From Apteryx mantelli (Eukaryota; Chordata; Aves; Apterygiformes; Apterygidae), in contig NC_089982.1 in assembly GCF_036417845.1 (NCBI RefSeq), forward strand, positions 70,507,684 through 70,571,683: a stretch of DNA of 64,000 nucleotides, written 5' to 3'. Made by a program: the position numbers and the translations under genes. The notes under the pieces are model-generated. The model was not told where the DNA came from. It was given only the letters and a program-made list of their open reading frames with translations, and made no database searches. The first letter of the stretch is position 1. Every line of letters starts with the position of its first letter. Shown piece after piece: positions 1 through 10,335 of the stretch.

Positions 1-721
1 GTCTAACTGCTGGTCATTTAGCAAACGACCTCATTTAGAAACTAACCCCCTCAGTCCAATTATCCTTCTTCTTCAGCCACGTGTCCTTATGTAGCAGCAT
101 TGCTCATTTATATGCTAATTTTCCTAAGTCTACTTCAAAGGGGAGAATTGTTTGTTAAAAGTCTTGTGCTGCAGCCTCAGTTCAGACCATCTCATTATTT
201 ACCTGCAAATTTAGGGAGATATGGGTAAAAGCTCTGTTCTTTTATGATCTATTGTCTAGGTGATCAAAGGAAACCATTCAATATGAAGATCAAAAAGAGT
301 CTGGCTCCCAGCAGCTGGCTCTACCAACTCCCAAGTCCACAACCTCTGTTATAAGTAACGACTGATTTTACTATTAAATAACTTTTGATTACAAATTGGA
401 GGGAAAAAATACCCTTCACAGTCACATCTCTTTACTGAGGTGTTAATGAAACTAGGCTTCATATCAATATTATCTCAATTATTAGTCAAGGAATAATCAC
501 TGTGTATATAGTTGTCTCTATTAATAATCCTCAGATAATGAAAAATATCCCACAGACACAACTAATGCTGCTTGATAAATTGCTTGTGGCCCACAACTAA
601 CCTAGATTTTCTTTCTTATATAGATATACTGCTCAAAGGATTTTTAAAACAGGAACTAAGACACAAAACTCTTTACTATTTAGAGAAGCCAAAAGCAGTG
701 GCTGTAGGTTGAAGTATCAAA

Positions 722-819
722 CTGGGACACCTCATGTCCCAGTCCGTTAGGGAATTATGTCAACGGAGTAACACAATGTGAATAATGAACCCATGCGTTT
801 CAGGGCTGACATAATTCCC
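722..819. repeat. Two adjacent hairpins (8-bp and 13-bp perfect arms)
   Basis: CTGGGACA at 722-729 pairs with TGTCCCAG at 735-742 across a 5-base loop. Immediately after it, GGGAATTATGTCA at 750-762 pairs with its perfect reverse complement at 807-819 across a 44-base spacer. No coding sequence overlaps. The pair may be a decayed palindromic transposon or two chance hairpins; I recognise no family. Confidence 0.55.
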
Positions 820-3240
820 CAGCCTAAGAAATTTCAAGAGCCATGATTTGTAGAAATCCTATTCTTATAGAAAAGATAACCCACAGAATTTTTTAGCTTT
901 ACCACAAATAAATGTTAAACAGTGTACAGCTTTCTTCAGAAAAATAATATGAGGAAAAAAAAGTATATACTTTTGGGCTTTAATCTTCCCTTTAAAGTCA
1001 GACAACTGTTATTCAATATGGTATGTCTTGTTTCCACACCACAAACGGCAATAAACAAGAGGCTGAGAATTGAAGTATGTTTGAGGGATCCATAGGGGGA
1101 AAATAAGGATATTTTGAGATCTGAGATATTGAAATGTGCGGGGTTTTTTTTCAAAGTAATTCGATGCATTTCTGAAAATATGCCAAATTCTTCTAAAAAT
1201 ATTAAGCTACCTTGAGAGTAGAAAAGCCTCCAGTGCTGCCAGGAAAGATATTTTTCTTCTTCTTCTATAGTTGCTTTGCATGATTCAGTATGTTGTACCC
1301 TTACCTGTCAGTCAATAGTAAATGAATACCTCAGCAGGTCTTAGATGACTTGTAGTGCTGCTCTTGTTTGGAACAGATCTAAAGCTGATGTTTTGACCAT
1401 TTGTTAGTATTAAAGGTCTGATGGCACTTTACAGGAGGGTTGGGGTGTAAGTTTTGGTGTCCTGGCCAAATTCCAGCACGGGTAATTAAATTCTGTTCAT
1501 CTAAACTTCCCCCTGTGGCTTTAGTGGGCTCAGGTATTCTTAATTTCCTGTCTTAAAATGTTCCATAGTGTTGCAGTGGTGCTGTTAAATAGTTGCCAGG
1601 TTTCACCTCGGCAATGTGTGAGATGATTCATACCTTACAGATCTGCAGATATCTGCCAGTTGGTACAGCTTATGAGACCTGGAGGAAAGGCAGAGGAGAA
1701 ATGACAAATTGTCATCATGACTATTTCCTCAATTGATTTTTTCTAATTTTGTGACATTTCAAAAAAAGTCTCTCTCCATTTGTTACCGAAATAAATTCCT
1801 CTCCCCTCACACCATCCGTTTCTTACATGCCCGTGAGAGAGGACAGCAGGTGACCACAAGTGTGCATGGCAAAACGAAAACCCAGATCTCTGCTTATGCC
1901 AGAATGCGAAGAAAACTGAGGCCCAGGTTGGAATTGCCCCCCTTTCTCCCCTACACACCAGGCAGAATCTGTTTGCTAACTTGACGTACTCTGAAACTTT
2001 GACAAATTTCCAAATCTAAGCTTTATACCCTGAAATCATTCTTATTGTAGTTTCTTTATAATATGTAACAAAACAACAAAACAGTGTTGGAGATGAGACG
2101 AACTGAACGTGTACTTTAAGTTGCTCTGTTTTGTCCTTTTACTGGCAATTTAAAAGCTGAACCAATTATAAACTACACGCATCAGAAGAATAAAACACAA
2201 CTTCCAAAAAATCTTTGTTTGATGTGATGCCTGTATGATACATGTTAGTTGACGCTCCTTTGTTGTTATCTGCCACATTTCCTCCCTTATCAGTCATAGA
2301 TATTTAGTTTGCTGCAGCATTGCTTAACTTCTGAAACCAGTCTGGATGTGCGGGGAGAGTATATAGTACTTAGTCTCTTACCAAAATTAAGTTAGGAGGC
2401 TAAGCTGCCCTTTTTAGTAAGGGAAAAGAGAGAGGCTTTTTCTGTGAGCTGATTTAGCCCACCAAAAAATCCAGATAGCCCTCTAGAAATATCTGTCTCC
2501 ATCCATTGCTCTTGTAAGAAGAAATGGGGCTTTTAACTTAAGCACCTAAGTTTGATGCTGAAGGTGGAAGGAATATCCTGCCCTTTTAACGTGAAGAGCA
2601 TGTATCTTGCATTTACCATGAGGTGCCAAAAACCAAGATAGTAATAGATGGGTAAGATTTTGTTTTTAATATAAATTTCTGAAAAATCTCAGTAGTGGTA
2701 AAACTCAGCAAACACGCTACTGTCTTCTGCAGTGTTCAATACAAGGACAGTCTTTTTGCAAGAGCAGGGGAAGAAACTGAAATGCATAACAGTACAATAT
2801 TCCCATTTTTATGGCTTACTCCTGCAAGCCTTGCTGCAGAAATTGATACCAGCGCAGCTCACAGGGAAAGCTTTGTCTAGCTTCTCTGGGGTGCCTGGGA
2901 ATCGCTGCCTGGATTACAATCGCTTGGCTGTCCGTGCTGCAGTTCTGTATTAGTGAGGGTTAATGGGCAGCAGCTATACAGGCTTTCTAATTTTTTTAAA
3001 ATAAAGAAAAAGCTCTCTTAGAAAGAGAAAGCAAAAATATGCCAGACTTTGTTAATGGCAAACACCACGTGGTAAAGGAGGGGAAAGATTAATGCTGCTT
3101 TGGTGTCTTGAAGAGGCACATCTTAACTGATCGGGAAGTTCTGGAGAGTTGGTCCAATCTTTTTGGTCTAAGCAACAAAATCTACACATCTCATTTGCTG
3201 GCAGAATGACAGTTTTCCAGTCTCAAGATTTCCTGAAATG

Positions 3241-3605
3241 AGAACAATTAGGGCCTGATCCTGGAAACCTGGGAGGGCATGAGTTCCCAGGAGCCATTTT
3301 GCAGTATATTTAAAAAAAAAAAAAAAGAGTTGTGTACCACCCTGAATGGAAGCAAAGGCAAGCGCTTACTTAATTAGGACAACCATTGGCTCTATAAAGC
3401 CAAAAAATGATGAAAAAATGTGGTGTAGAAAGTCCCAGTAAGTCAAGCTCAATTTGAAAGTTAAGAGTTTTCACTTTGTCCTTAGTCGATTAAGGCAGAA
3501 ATTGTTCTTTTGAACTGTTCTGATCCTGCTACCCTTAAATATATATAATTCCCACTTCAATCAATGGGAGTTGTGCATACTTAAGAACTCCCGGGTCTGA
3601 CTCAT
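3241..3605. repeat. Relic of a palindromic sauropsid repeat (tentative)
   Basis: The left end (about 3,247-3,290) begins with GGGCCTGATCCTGG. The right part (about 3,550-3,605) reads CAATGGGAGTTGTGC followed by CTTAAGAACTCCCGGGTCTGA. Both resemble the 'GGGCCTGATCCTGCAAA ... CAATGGGA' type of palindromic repeat widespread in bird, crocodile and turtle genomes. The middle is unrecognisable. The family assignment is from memory of the pattern; RepeatMasker would settle it. Confidence 0.35.
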
Positions 3606-5137
3606 AAATGTCTGTCACTGATTTTACAACACATCAGCACTCTCATGGCTGATTAAAGGAACAGACATGTCAACAGTAGATGAGACCTTTGCACAAATAG
3701 GATAACAACACCACGTCAATATTTTCATAGTGTGTAAAAGAGTCCTTTAAGGGACAGGGCACACGATATTCAAGAAACTGAAAGTGAGGAAAATGGAGAA
3801 GGCTTACCGAATTCTTATCTAAACACAAAAAGAAAATATTAAATATAAAATCAAACTATTAATATTGTAATATATTAACATGACACTTTGCCTTCTCTAA
3901 ACCAGCCTGTTACCTCTTGCCTTTGCTATATAATCATACACTAAATAAATGATTTTCTGTTACTGCCTTCCCAATATAGAATAACAGGGGTGGAAAAGCT
4001 TTCTCATTATCAGGGATTGACAAATTTACAGACTAGATTAGATGATATGGTTACTGGAGGTAGCAGGTAAATGAACTGGAGTAGCAAGGGTATATACAGA
4101 GTGTTTGCCCTTTGCCTCCTGTGGGGATCAAGGTATGAAATGGTGATAAGCCACCCTGAAACCCTCTGGTCCTAGGGCTCTCTAGCTCCAGGACAAGTCC
4201 CGTGCAAGAATCGAAGTCGTATTATTTTCCCTTTTACGCCCTGGTAAGTATGGCTCTGAAGCAGCAAATCATGTACGTGTAATACTGACTTTTTAAGACC
4301 ACAAATAGTCCAATTGACTTAGTAGCTGTACTCATCTACTCACTTAAGTGTAAACAAAGACTTAATTTAGTTGCATGAATGCTTCTGAAGTCTGCTGTCT
4401 GGAACCACTCGGAGACCTTAGAGACTTTTTATTCTTGTCCTTTTGGTATCAAAGACAGTGTTAGACAGAGTTGACAGGAGCAGTTCAGAGGAGATAAAGG
4501 AAATGAGACCGCAGTCAGACCCGTACACAGATTAGGGTTTTTCTCAGGAAAAGCTTCTGCTTGCCCGTTGTCTTGACTAAGGGCTGCTTTGTAGCACTTC
4601 ATAGCACAGAAAATTTTGCCTATTTTCTCACTAACATAAAATGTTACATTCTTCTTGACTTTTTTCTAGTATCACCATCTTATTGAGGGGTAGGTTTCCA
4701 TTTTTCTCCACTCTTATACAGTGACTGTGGCCTCTGTCTACATCATTTTTCCCCTTTGTTTGAGATGGACATGTGATGTGGGAATCGAAATTCCTCACTA
4801 GCCCTGTGATGCTGTCTGTCCTTGCTTCTCACTAGCCCTGAGTCCTCTCAACCTTTTTCTGATGACTCCTATGTAACCCATGCTGAGAGTTTATAGGCTC
4901 TCAAAAGACATAACTGAGTAGCAGTATCAGTTTGGTGAGTTGCCAGGTCTCTTGGTTATGTCCATGGCAGGTACTAGTCTCCACTTTCTGCCTACAGTAA
5001 GTTGAGAGTTTAGGGAGTCTCTTTATAACCAATATATTAGCAACCAGAAAAGGAAAATACCCAAAGCTGATATTTAAGCCAGATTTCCAGGAGAAATAGG
5101 GGGGAAGGCTTATGGACCCATTTTGAGCAGGGTCTGG

Positions 5138-5200
5138 ACCAAAGGACCTCCTAAGGTCCTTTCCAGTCTGCTGGAGGCTGTGATTTTGGAAGGAGCAGCT
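5138..5200 (+). mobile_element. CR1 LINE fragment, 3' end
   Basis: The text CTGGACCAAAGGACCTCCT, then AAGGTCCTTTCCAG and GCTGTGATTTTGG, matches the well-known 3' end of CR1 ('ctggaccagatgacctcc...aggtcccttccagcc...tatgattc'). The element is truncated and diverged, with no terminal octamer repeats left. It lies in the + orientation. CR1 is the dominant LINE of birds and other sauropsids, which supports the host assignment. Confidence 0.65.
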
Positions 5201-6260
5201 GGAGTGAAAAATGCATAAACATACTTTTGCAATGTATAGGCCCAGCTCAGGTCATGGTAAGTAAGATGGCTAGTCAGAAGAAAAAAAGCAAAAGAGGTTT
5301 GATGGTCTAGAAAGAGACACGAGACTTCCCAGAAGACCATGTACCTTTTGGCAGGTTTGGATTAGTTGCATTGGTTTATATAGACATATAGTTGATAGGA
5401 TTAACCATTTAGTGAAAATGCTGCTGGCCTTTGAAGAGCTTGAAATGAGCACCTGATGGCTGAAAATTGGGGCCAGGAAACTTCATGGGATTTGGAAGTT
5501 GGATTCTCCCCAGCAGTTGTGCAGGGGGAGGTTGGTCATTCCAGCACAAAATTAGTGATGATTTCTCCAGGAAAACTGGTTACATGTCAATAGCGTCTAT
5601 AACAAAGCGAGTTTCGTATCTGTGTTTTTACAGTAGAATTTGTAATTCTGTGAAGTACTTCAGTGCTTGTGGAAACCCATTGCATGAATTAATAAATAAT
5701 AATAGCTTGGAAACTGCAAGACATTCTGGTTCAAATCTAAGAGGACTCTAATCCTTTCATGCAATGAGGACAGCCTTTCTATATTCCCCTTCTTAGGATG
5801 TCAAAGATACATTTTTCCAAAGCATTTGAACAATTTGACTGGGACCCAAGGGAGAATTCTGGATGCTTTGTGGTGGAGTAATGAGTCAGAAAGTTTTCTT
5901 GCCAGGGATTGGGAAATGTTTGACCTCATTTCTGAGAACTCGGTATGCAAGAAAGATTTTACCCTTAGTGGAATTCTAAATGTTTTGTATAGACTTCTGA
6001 GTATAAGGCTATGGAAGCCCTTTTCAGAAATGAAGAATTTGTGATTATCTTTGTAGTTACTCATAGGAAAATATATGTATTATGTCAAATTTAAAGACCG
6101 ATCTGTAGAATTAAAATCTTTGTTTTGGACTAATTTTAAATTGAGGCATAAAAAGAATATAATGCTGAAGAGTTTTTGATTATTGTTTATTAAATGTATA
6201 TAGCTTTCACCTAAGCTACAGCTCTGTATACATAGATTTATCTTCTAAAACCGAAGTCTG
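5201..6260. other. Intergenic; no gene seen
   Basis: Short ORFs occur on both strands (for example 5,467-5,751 + and 5,801-6,064 -). None has a recognisable domain, a convincing start context or splice-site support. The ORF at 5,826-6,044 on the + strand is a mirror of the minus-strand one, as expected for chance ORFs. Confidence 0.6.
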
Positions 6261-6261
6261 G

Positions 6262-6512
6262 GAAAGCTTCTGGAGGTCTAGCCCTTTGCACCAAGGCAGG
6301 ATTAGCCATATCTATTACATTTCTGACAAATACTTATTTAATTCCTTTTTAAAGACCTTCAGTGTGGGACGTGCCCCTGACAATCTATTCCTAGCATCTA
6401 ATCTGAGTCCTCCTTGCTCCAAATGTAAACCCAGTCTTTCTTGTCTGATCTGCTATAGTTGTAGAGAACAACAAGCACATATGAATCCAGTGACTATGTA
6501 GAACAAAGTTCA
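6262..6512 (-). mobile_element. CR1 LINE fragment, antisense
   Basis: Read on the + strand this follows the reverse-complement CR1 3' region: GGAGGTCTAGCCCTTTGCA, then AAGGCAGGATTAGCCATATC, TTTCTGACAAATACTTATTTA, AATCTATTCCTAGCATCTA, CTGAGTCCTCCTTGCTCC and a tail resembling 'agtagagaacaa'. The usual order (tcatctagtccaacc - gcaggattagc - ccctgacaggtgtt - ctaatatctaacct - ccttgctgcaa) is kept. It is old and diverged. The short ORF inside it is meaningless. Confidence 0.7.
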
Positions 6513-7547
6513 CCAAAGTAGTGGCAATTAATTATTATTATTTTTTTTAATAGTGCCTGGGTCTGCAATCATTCCACTGAAATCAACATACATTCCATAA
6601 GGAGAATTACTGCAGGACCTAAGTGAAATTATATATATATAGTCACCAAATCTTCTTCTCCAAAGGATCCCTAATTCTTTAGATCTTAGGCACGCAAGCA
6701 GAGAGTCCCTGTGGCTGGCAGCCACTCTTTGAGTGAAAAAACAGATGAAATCCCCAGTAGATACATGCAGCACTCTGCTTTACTTGCTTGTTTTGCTTTG
6801 CTTTGCTTTAAGGTTTACCTTAGTAAGTCCATAAACAATATTATTTACTGAATTCCATTTATTTACCGCATAACTGTTTGAACTGATTCCATCAGAATTT
6901 GACTGCCACATAATCCAGGTATCTGATCATCAGATAAACATTCACAAGCACATATAGAGTCTATGGGAATGTTACCAATGCTGATAGCTTACTGAACTCT
7001 TCTTTAGGATAATTGTACCCACTTATGACATAGTACAAACTAAGCTTCTACATCCATGAAATCTTTTTTTAAGGTAGTGGATACCACTGACTTTAATGAA
7101 AACCAGCCTTTTTATCCTGGAGACTACTATAACTCCTGGCCCCAGAGTTTGAACCCTTTGTCCCTAGACTGCCAGAGCATTCTCATTTTTCATTCCTGCT
7201 GAGAACACAGCTACAGCACATTTCCTAATTTTTATCATATGTTAGTGTGTTTCATAAAAAGCAATTCCCTTTTTTTTAAATAAAAATAATCAAATAAACA
7301 GCATTGCAATGAATACATATTTTCCAGTTTTTTACCTCACTTGATCAACTCATTTGAGAAGCCAGAAGTAGTTAATTTCACTAAAGCTAGAATTTGTAAG
7401 GCTTCAGTCAAAAATGTGACTCTCTTTATATCTTATTAAATTTCATGTGGGTTATGCAGAAAATAAATTACATACAACTGTACTGCATAAGTACCATTGC
7501 TGTATTTTTTTTTCACTGAGGGATTTTTGAAAGCAGTATAAATCATA

Positions 7548-7622
7548 GGCTAAATTCTGCAGCCCTTCCTCCAGCCTCATTGAGCCAAAATCCCATTAAA
7601 GTTAACTTTGAGATTTCGCCTC
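7548..7622. repeat. Relic of a palindromic sauropsid repeat (tentative)
   Basis: CTAAATTCTGCAGCCC, then AATCCCATTAAAGTTAACTT, resembles the sauropsid repeat type 'ggccaaattctgccctc...cccattgactttaatgggg'. Only about half of the palindrome is detectable. The call is by eye only. Confidence 0.3.
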
Positions 7623-9089
7623 ATGACTGGATGAGTATGGGAAAGCCTGTAATTTATAAGGCCATATCCAGTCTATTATACTTCTGGAAAATGTGCAGAA
7701 ATATATTTTTAAGAGACTTTTCTCTCCAAGTTCCTAAAAAGCCCGAGTAATTTCAGGGAGGCAATCTGATAGACAGATTTGTATGAATATTTATAACACT
7801 AATAACAGAGCCAATACTTCTAAATATTTTCTAAGAATATACACTCAAGTAAAACAGTGAATGCATTTTGGCCATTTTTCTTTTTTCTATTTACTTTCCT
7901 TGAATATTCTAGCAGATGAGTTCACAGGCAGGAGTGTTGAAGAATGCTTGAGAATAATGACAGTCTTCACAGAGTGGATCTAAACTTGTAGCTCTGAGCA
8001 GTTTCATTAGAAATGTCTCTCAAATTGTGATAGAAATAATAATACATTGCAATTATTGTTCATTAAAATCCTACATTTTTAATTCTGCATAGTGAGCATT
8101 TCAAATGTGAACAATCTACAGGTGATCTGCAGAGAACCCATTGAAAGAGTAATTTCCAATAATCCAAGAAAATTATAAAGTATCTGCAGAAAACATGCAA
8201 ACAGAGAAAGGTTAAATCAATTAAATAGATTATTTACTACAAAATACTCATCCAACATAGAAACTAACCATGAACAGATGTATACTGCTGTGACATATTT
8301 GTGGTCTATCTGAAGATAAATTAAAATGTTTTTCTTAATATCAAATAAATATTCTTCAAAATGCTTCTTAAGATCTTCAGCCATTACAGAGAACATGTGC
8401 AGTGCAGAATTAAACACTGCAAAAAAAAGGTATCTGAAAGGTCAAGACCTGAATAGAAAGATCTGTATTTCAACCGTAGGAATTAATAATGTTCTATAGA
8501 TTTTATATACCTGAGCTCAAATTCTTCATTAAATAGCTTGAATTTTGATGATGAGGATGAAAATAGCCAAATATAAATTTGTGAACTACCCTGGAAGCCA
8601 TTTTGATCACAGCTGGGTCCCTGCTCCAAAGTCCATCCAGGCTCTTCTCCATAACGACATCTCGGATATGGTTGGAGTCTAGGCTGGGGTGCAGGCACTA
8701 AACTGGTGAGCGTCCCCAGTTTACCTCAGTCCTAAAATTTTGAGTTAGATATGGAAGAAAACCTGGGAACTGTGTCAGTTAGGTCCATATCTCTGCTTCC
8801 TTACTTCCCACTAGCTCCGCATTGGGAGGGGAAGAGAGTTTAGCTGTTGGGTGTGAATTGGTGGTTAAGACTCATTTCAAAGACAAGCAAAGGAGCTCTG
8901 GGAGACATTACCAATAAAGCCCAGCGCAGATTTTAGTAATCACAGGATGTTCAAGCAATGGACTCTTTACTATAACTACTTCACTCATGAAAGTTTTACA
9001 TTTTCATGTGTTTCAACTGCTTGTATGTGTAAACTATATACTTAAATATGCACACAGCCTACAATTGTTTCAATACCCATCACTTGTCA

Positions 9090-9330
9090 GACACAGATAG
9101 TTATTATATTTTACAAGCACTAATATATTTGATTTATGTTGATATGTTTTGATTAAATTTACTGCTGATTAGTTGATCATCACTTTGAACAACAAGAAAT
9201 TATATTTCAGTGTTCTTATTACACTGATTGGCATTCTGTTTATGAGCCGTGGCACCAATGGGAATTATCAGAGCTAATTGGTTTCTAATGAGGATAAATT
9301 AATTATATAGATGTAAGGAAATTCAACCAT
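9090..9330. promoter_or_regulatory. Candidate conserved non-coding element (homeodomain/CCAAT motifs)
   Basis: This AT-rich stretch packs CCAAT (near 9,255), GCTAATTGG (near 9,273) and TAAATTAATTAT (near 9,296-9,307). It has few simple repeats and a text unlike its decayed-repeat neighbours. Such composition is typical of deeply conserved enhancers near developmental genes such as LDB2, whose protein partners the LIM-homeodomain factors that bind TAATTA. Conservation itself cannot be seen here. Confidence 0.25.
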
Positions 9331-9902
9331 TTTTATTCTATTTTACTTTAAGACAAGCAAACACGAGATTAGGAAAAAGAAGCATCCAGATCCTACAGTA
9401 ATCCTTAAATTCTACACAAGTGCATTGTCCTTATACTTTAGATTGATCCTGCACGTATAATGGGTTTTTAATTCTGAAGGCTTTTCCTCTGGCTATCACT
9501 AAAGATTTGAAGAACAGTGTCCTTTTAAGTTTAACATACTTCTTTTTTCATCAAAAATAATTCCTAATGGGAAAAATAATTGTTTTGGTTTTATGTTGTA
9601 CAGTTTCATATTTTCTGGGATAAGAAAAAATGATTTTAAAGTACACTGTTATTAGTTTTAAATACATGAGTGAAAAGGAATCAAGGACATAAAATACAAA
9701 AGTAAAAAAAAAAAATTAAAGTAATCGAAAACCTCTTCGGAGTCCTTAAAAATCTCATATATCTGCCTCCTCTGCCTGTGTGTGCCAAAATGAAACGTTG
9801 ACCTAATTTTGCAGTTCTTGATACTAGCTTACTGATTTTTGGTTCATGATTTTATTATATCCCTACTATCTGGTTCTCACATACTGATATCATCAGTGAC
9901 AT

Positions 9903-9988
9903 TGGCCCTAATTCAACAAAGCACTTACGTATGTGTGTAAATCCCACTGACATCCATATATGGTTGCACTTTGCTGAATTGGGGGCGG
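9903..9988. repeat. Palindromic repeat relic (MITE-like)
   Basis: The left arm CCCTAATTCAACAAAGCACT is the imperfect reverse complement of the right arm GTTGCACTTTGCTGAATTGG. Between them lies AAATCCCACTGACATCC, matching the 'cccattgacttcaatggg' centre of the abundant sauropsid palindromic repeat ('gcctgattcagcaaagcacttaagcatgtg...'). No transposase is present; such elements are non-autonomous. Confidence 0.5.
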
Positions 9989-10130
9989 CTGTCATCACAA
10001 AATTAAATATGGAAAAAAAACTCCACTCAAGACTTTCATATGTAACCTGAAAACTAGCAGCCGTATTTGCAGACTTCTGCTTAACATTTTACATGCTACC
10101 CTCCCAGGCAGTCTGCAGGTCTCTGCTGTG

Positions 10131-10335
10131 CGCGCAAGCTGCTCTGAAGCTTTGGGATGCCGCGTCCTCGCACGAATGAACTTCCTTGCCTTTGCTTCAC
10201 GCGTTCATTCTCTCCCCCTCTTTCCTCTTTGTCAGATGAATTTGGTGTTTCGCAAGCCACAGTCTCAATCCGACTTTAACGATATCTGAAAGCCGCTCGT
10301 TGCAGGCTCAGGATCGTCTGTAAGTTGTGTGCCAA
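10131..10335 (+). other. CpG-enriched patch with candidate exon 10,236-10,319
   Basis: CpG density rises locally in AT-rich DNA (CGCGCAAG, GCCGCGTCCTCGCACG, CACGCG, TTTCGC, ATCCGAC, AACGAT, GCCGCTCG). A long pyrimidine tract ending CTTTGTCAG precedes position 10,236, and a strong donor TCT|GTAAGT starts at 10,320, defining an 84-base unit. All three frames carry a stop; the longest open run in it is about 17 codons from the ATG at its first base. It may be a non-coding RNA exon, an alternative exon or a decayed one. No protein homology is recognised. Confidence 0.3.

Larger units (their letters stand above)
1..5137. other. Intergenic, AT-rich; no gene seen
   Basis: I see no ORF resembling a known protein and no RNA gene in this stretch. 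The short ORFs at about 1.73-1.98 and 2.70-2.95 kb have no recognisable domain. The first 250 bases contain an E-box (CACGTG) near 79-84 and a POU-like ATGCTAAT near 113-120. This could suit a regulatory element but is not proof. Two adjacent hairpins at 722-819 and a possible palindromic-repeat relic at 3,241-3,605 are listed separately. By vertebrate synteny this should be the LDB2-TAPT1 gap, which is an inference. Confidence 0.7.
6513..10130. other. Intergenic, AT-rich; no gene seen
   Basis: Nothing coding is supported. There is a short (TTTGC) tract near 6,790-6,810, two palindromic-repeat relics (7,548-7,622 and 9,903-9,988) and an AT-rich homeodomain-motif stretch at about 9,090-9,330, each listed separately. 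The remainder is featureless unique-looking DNA. Confidence 0.65.
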
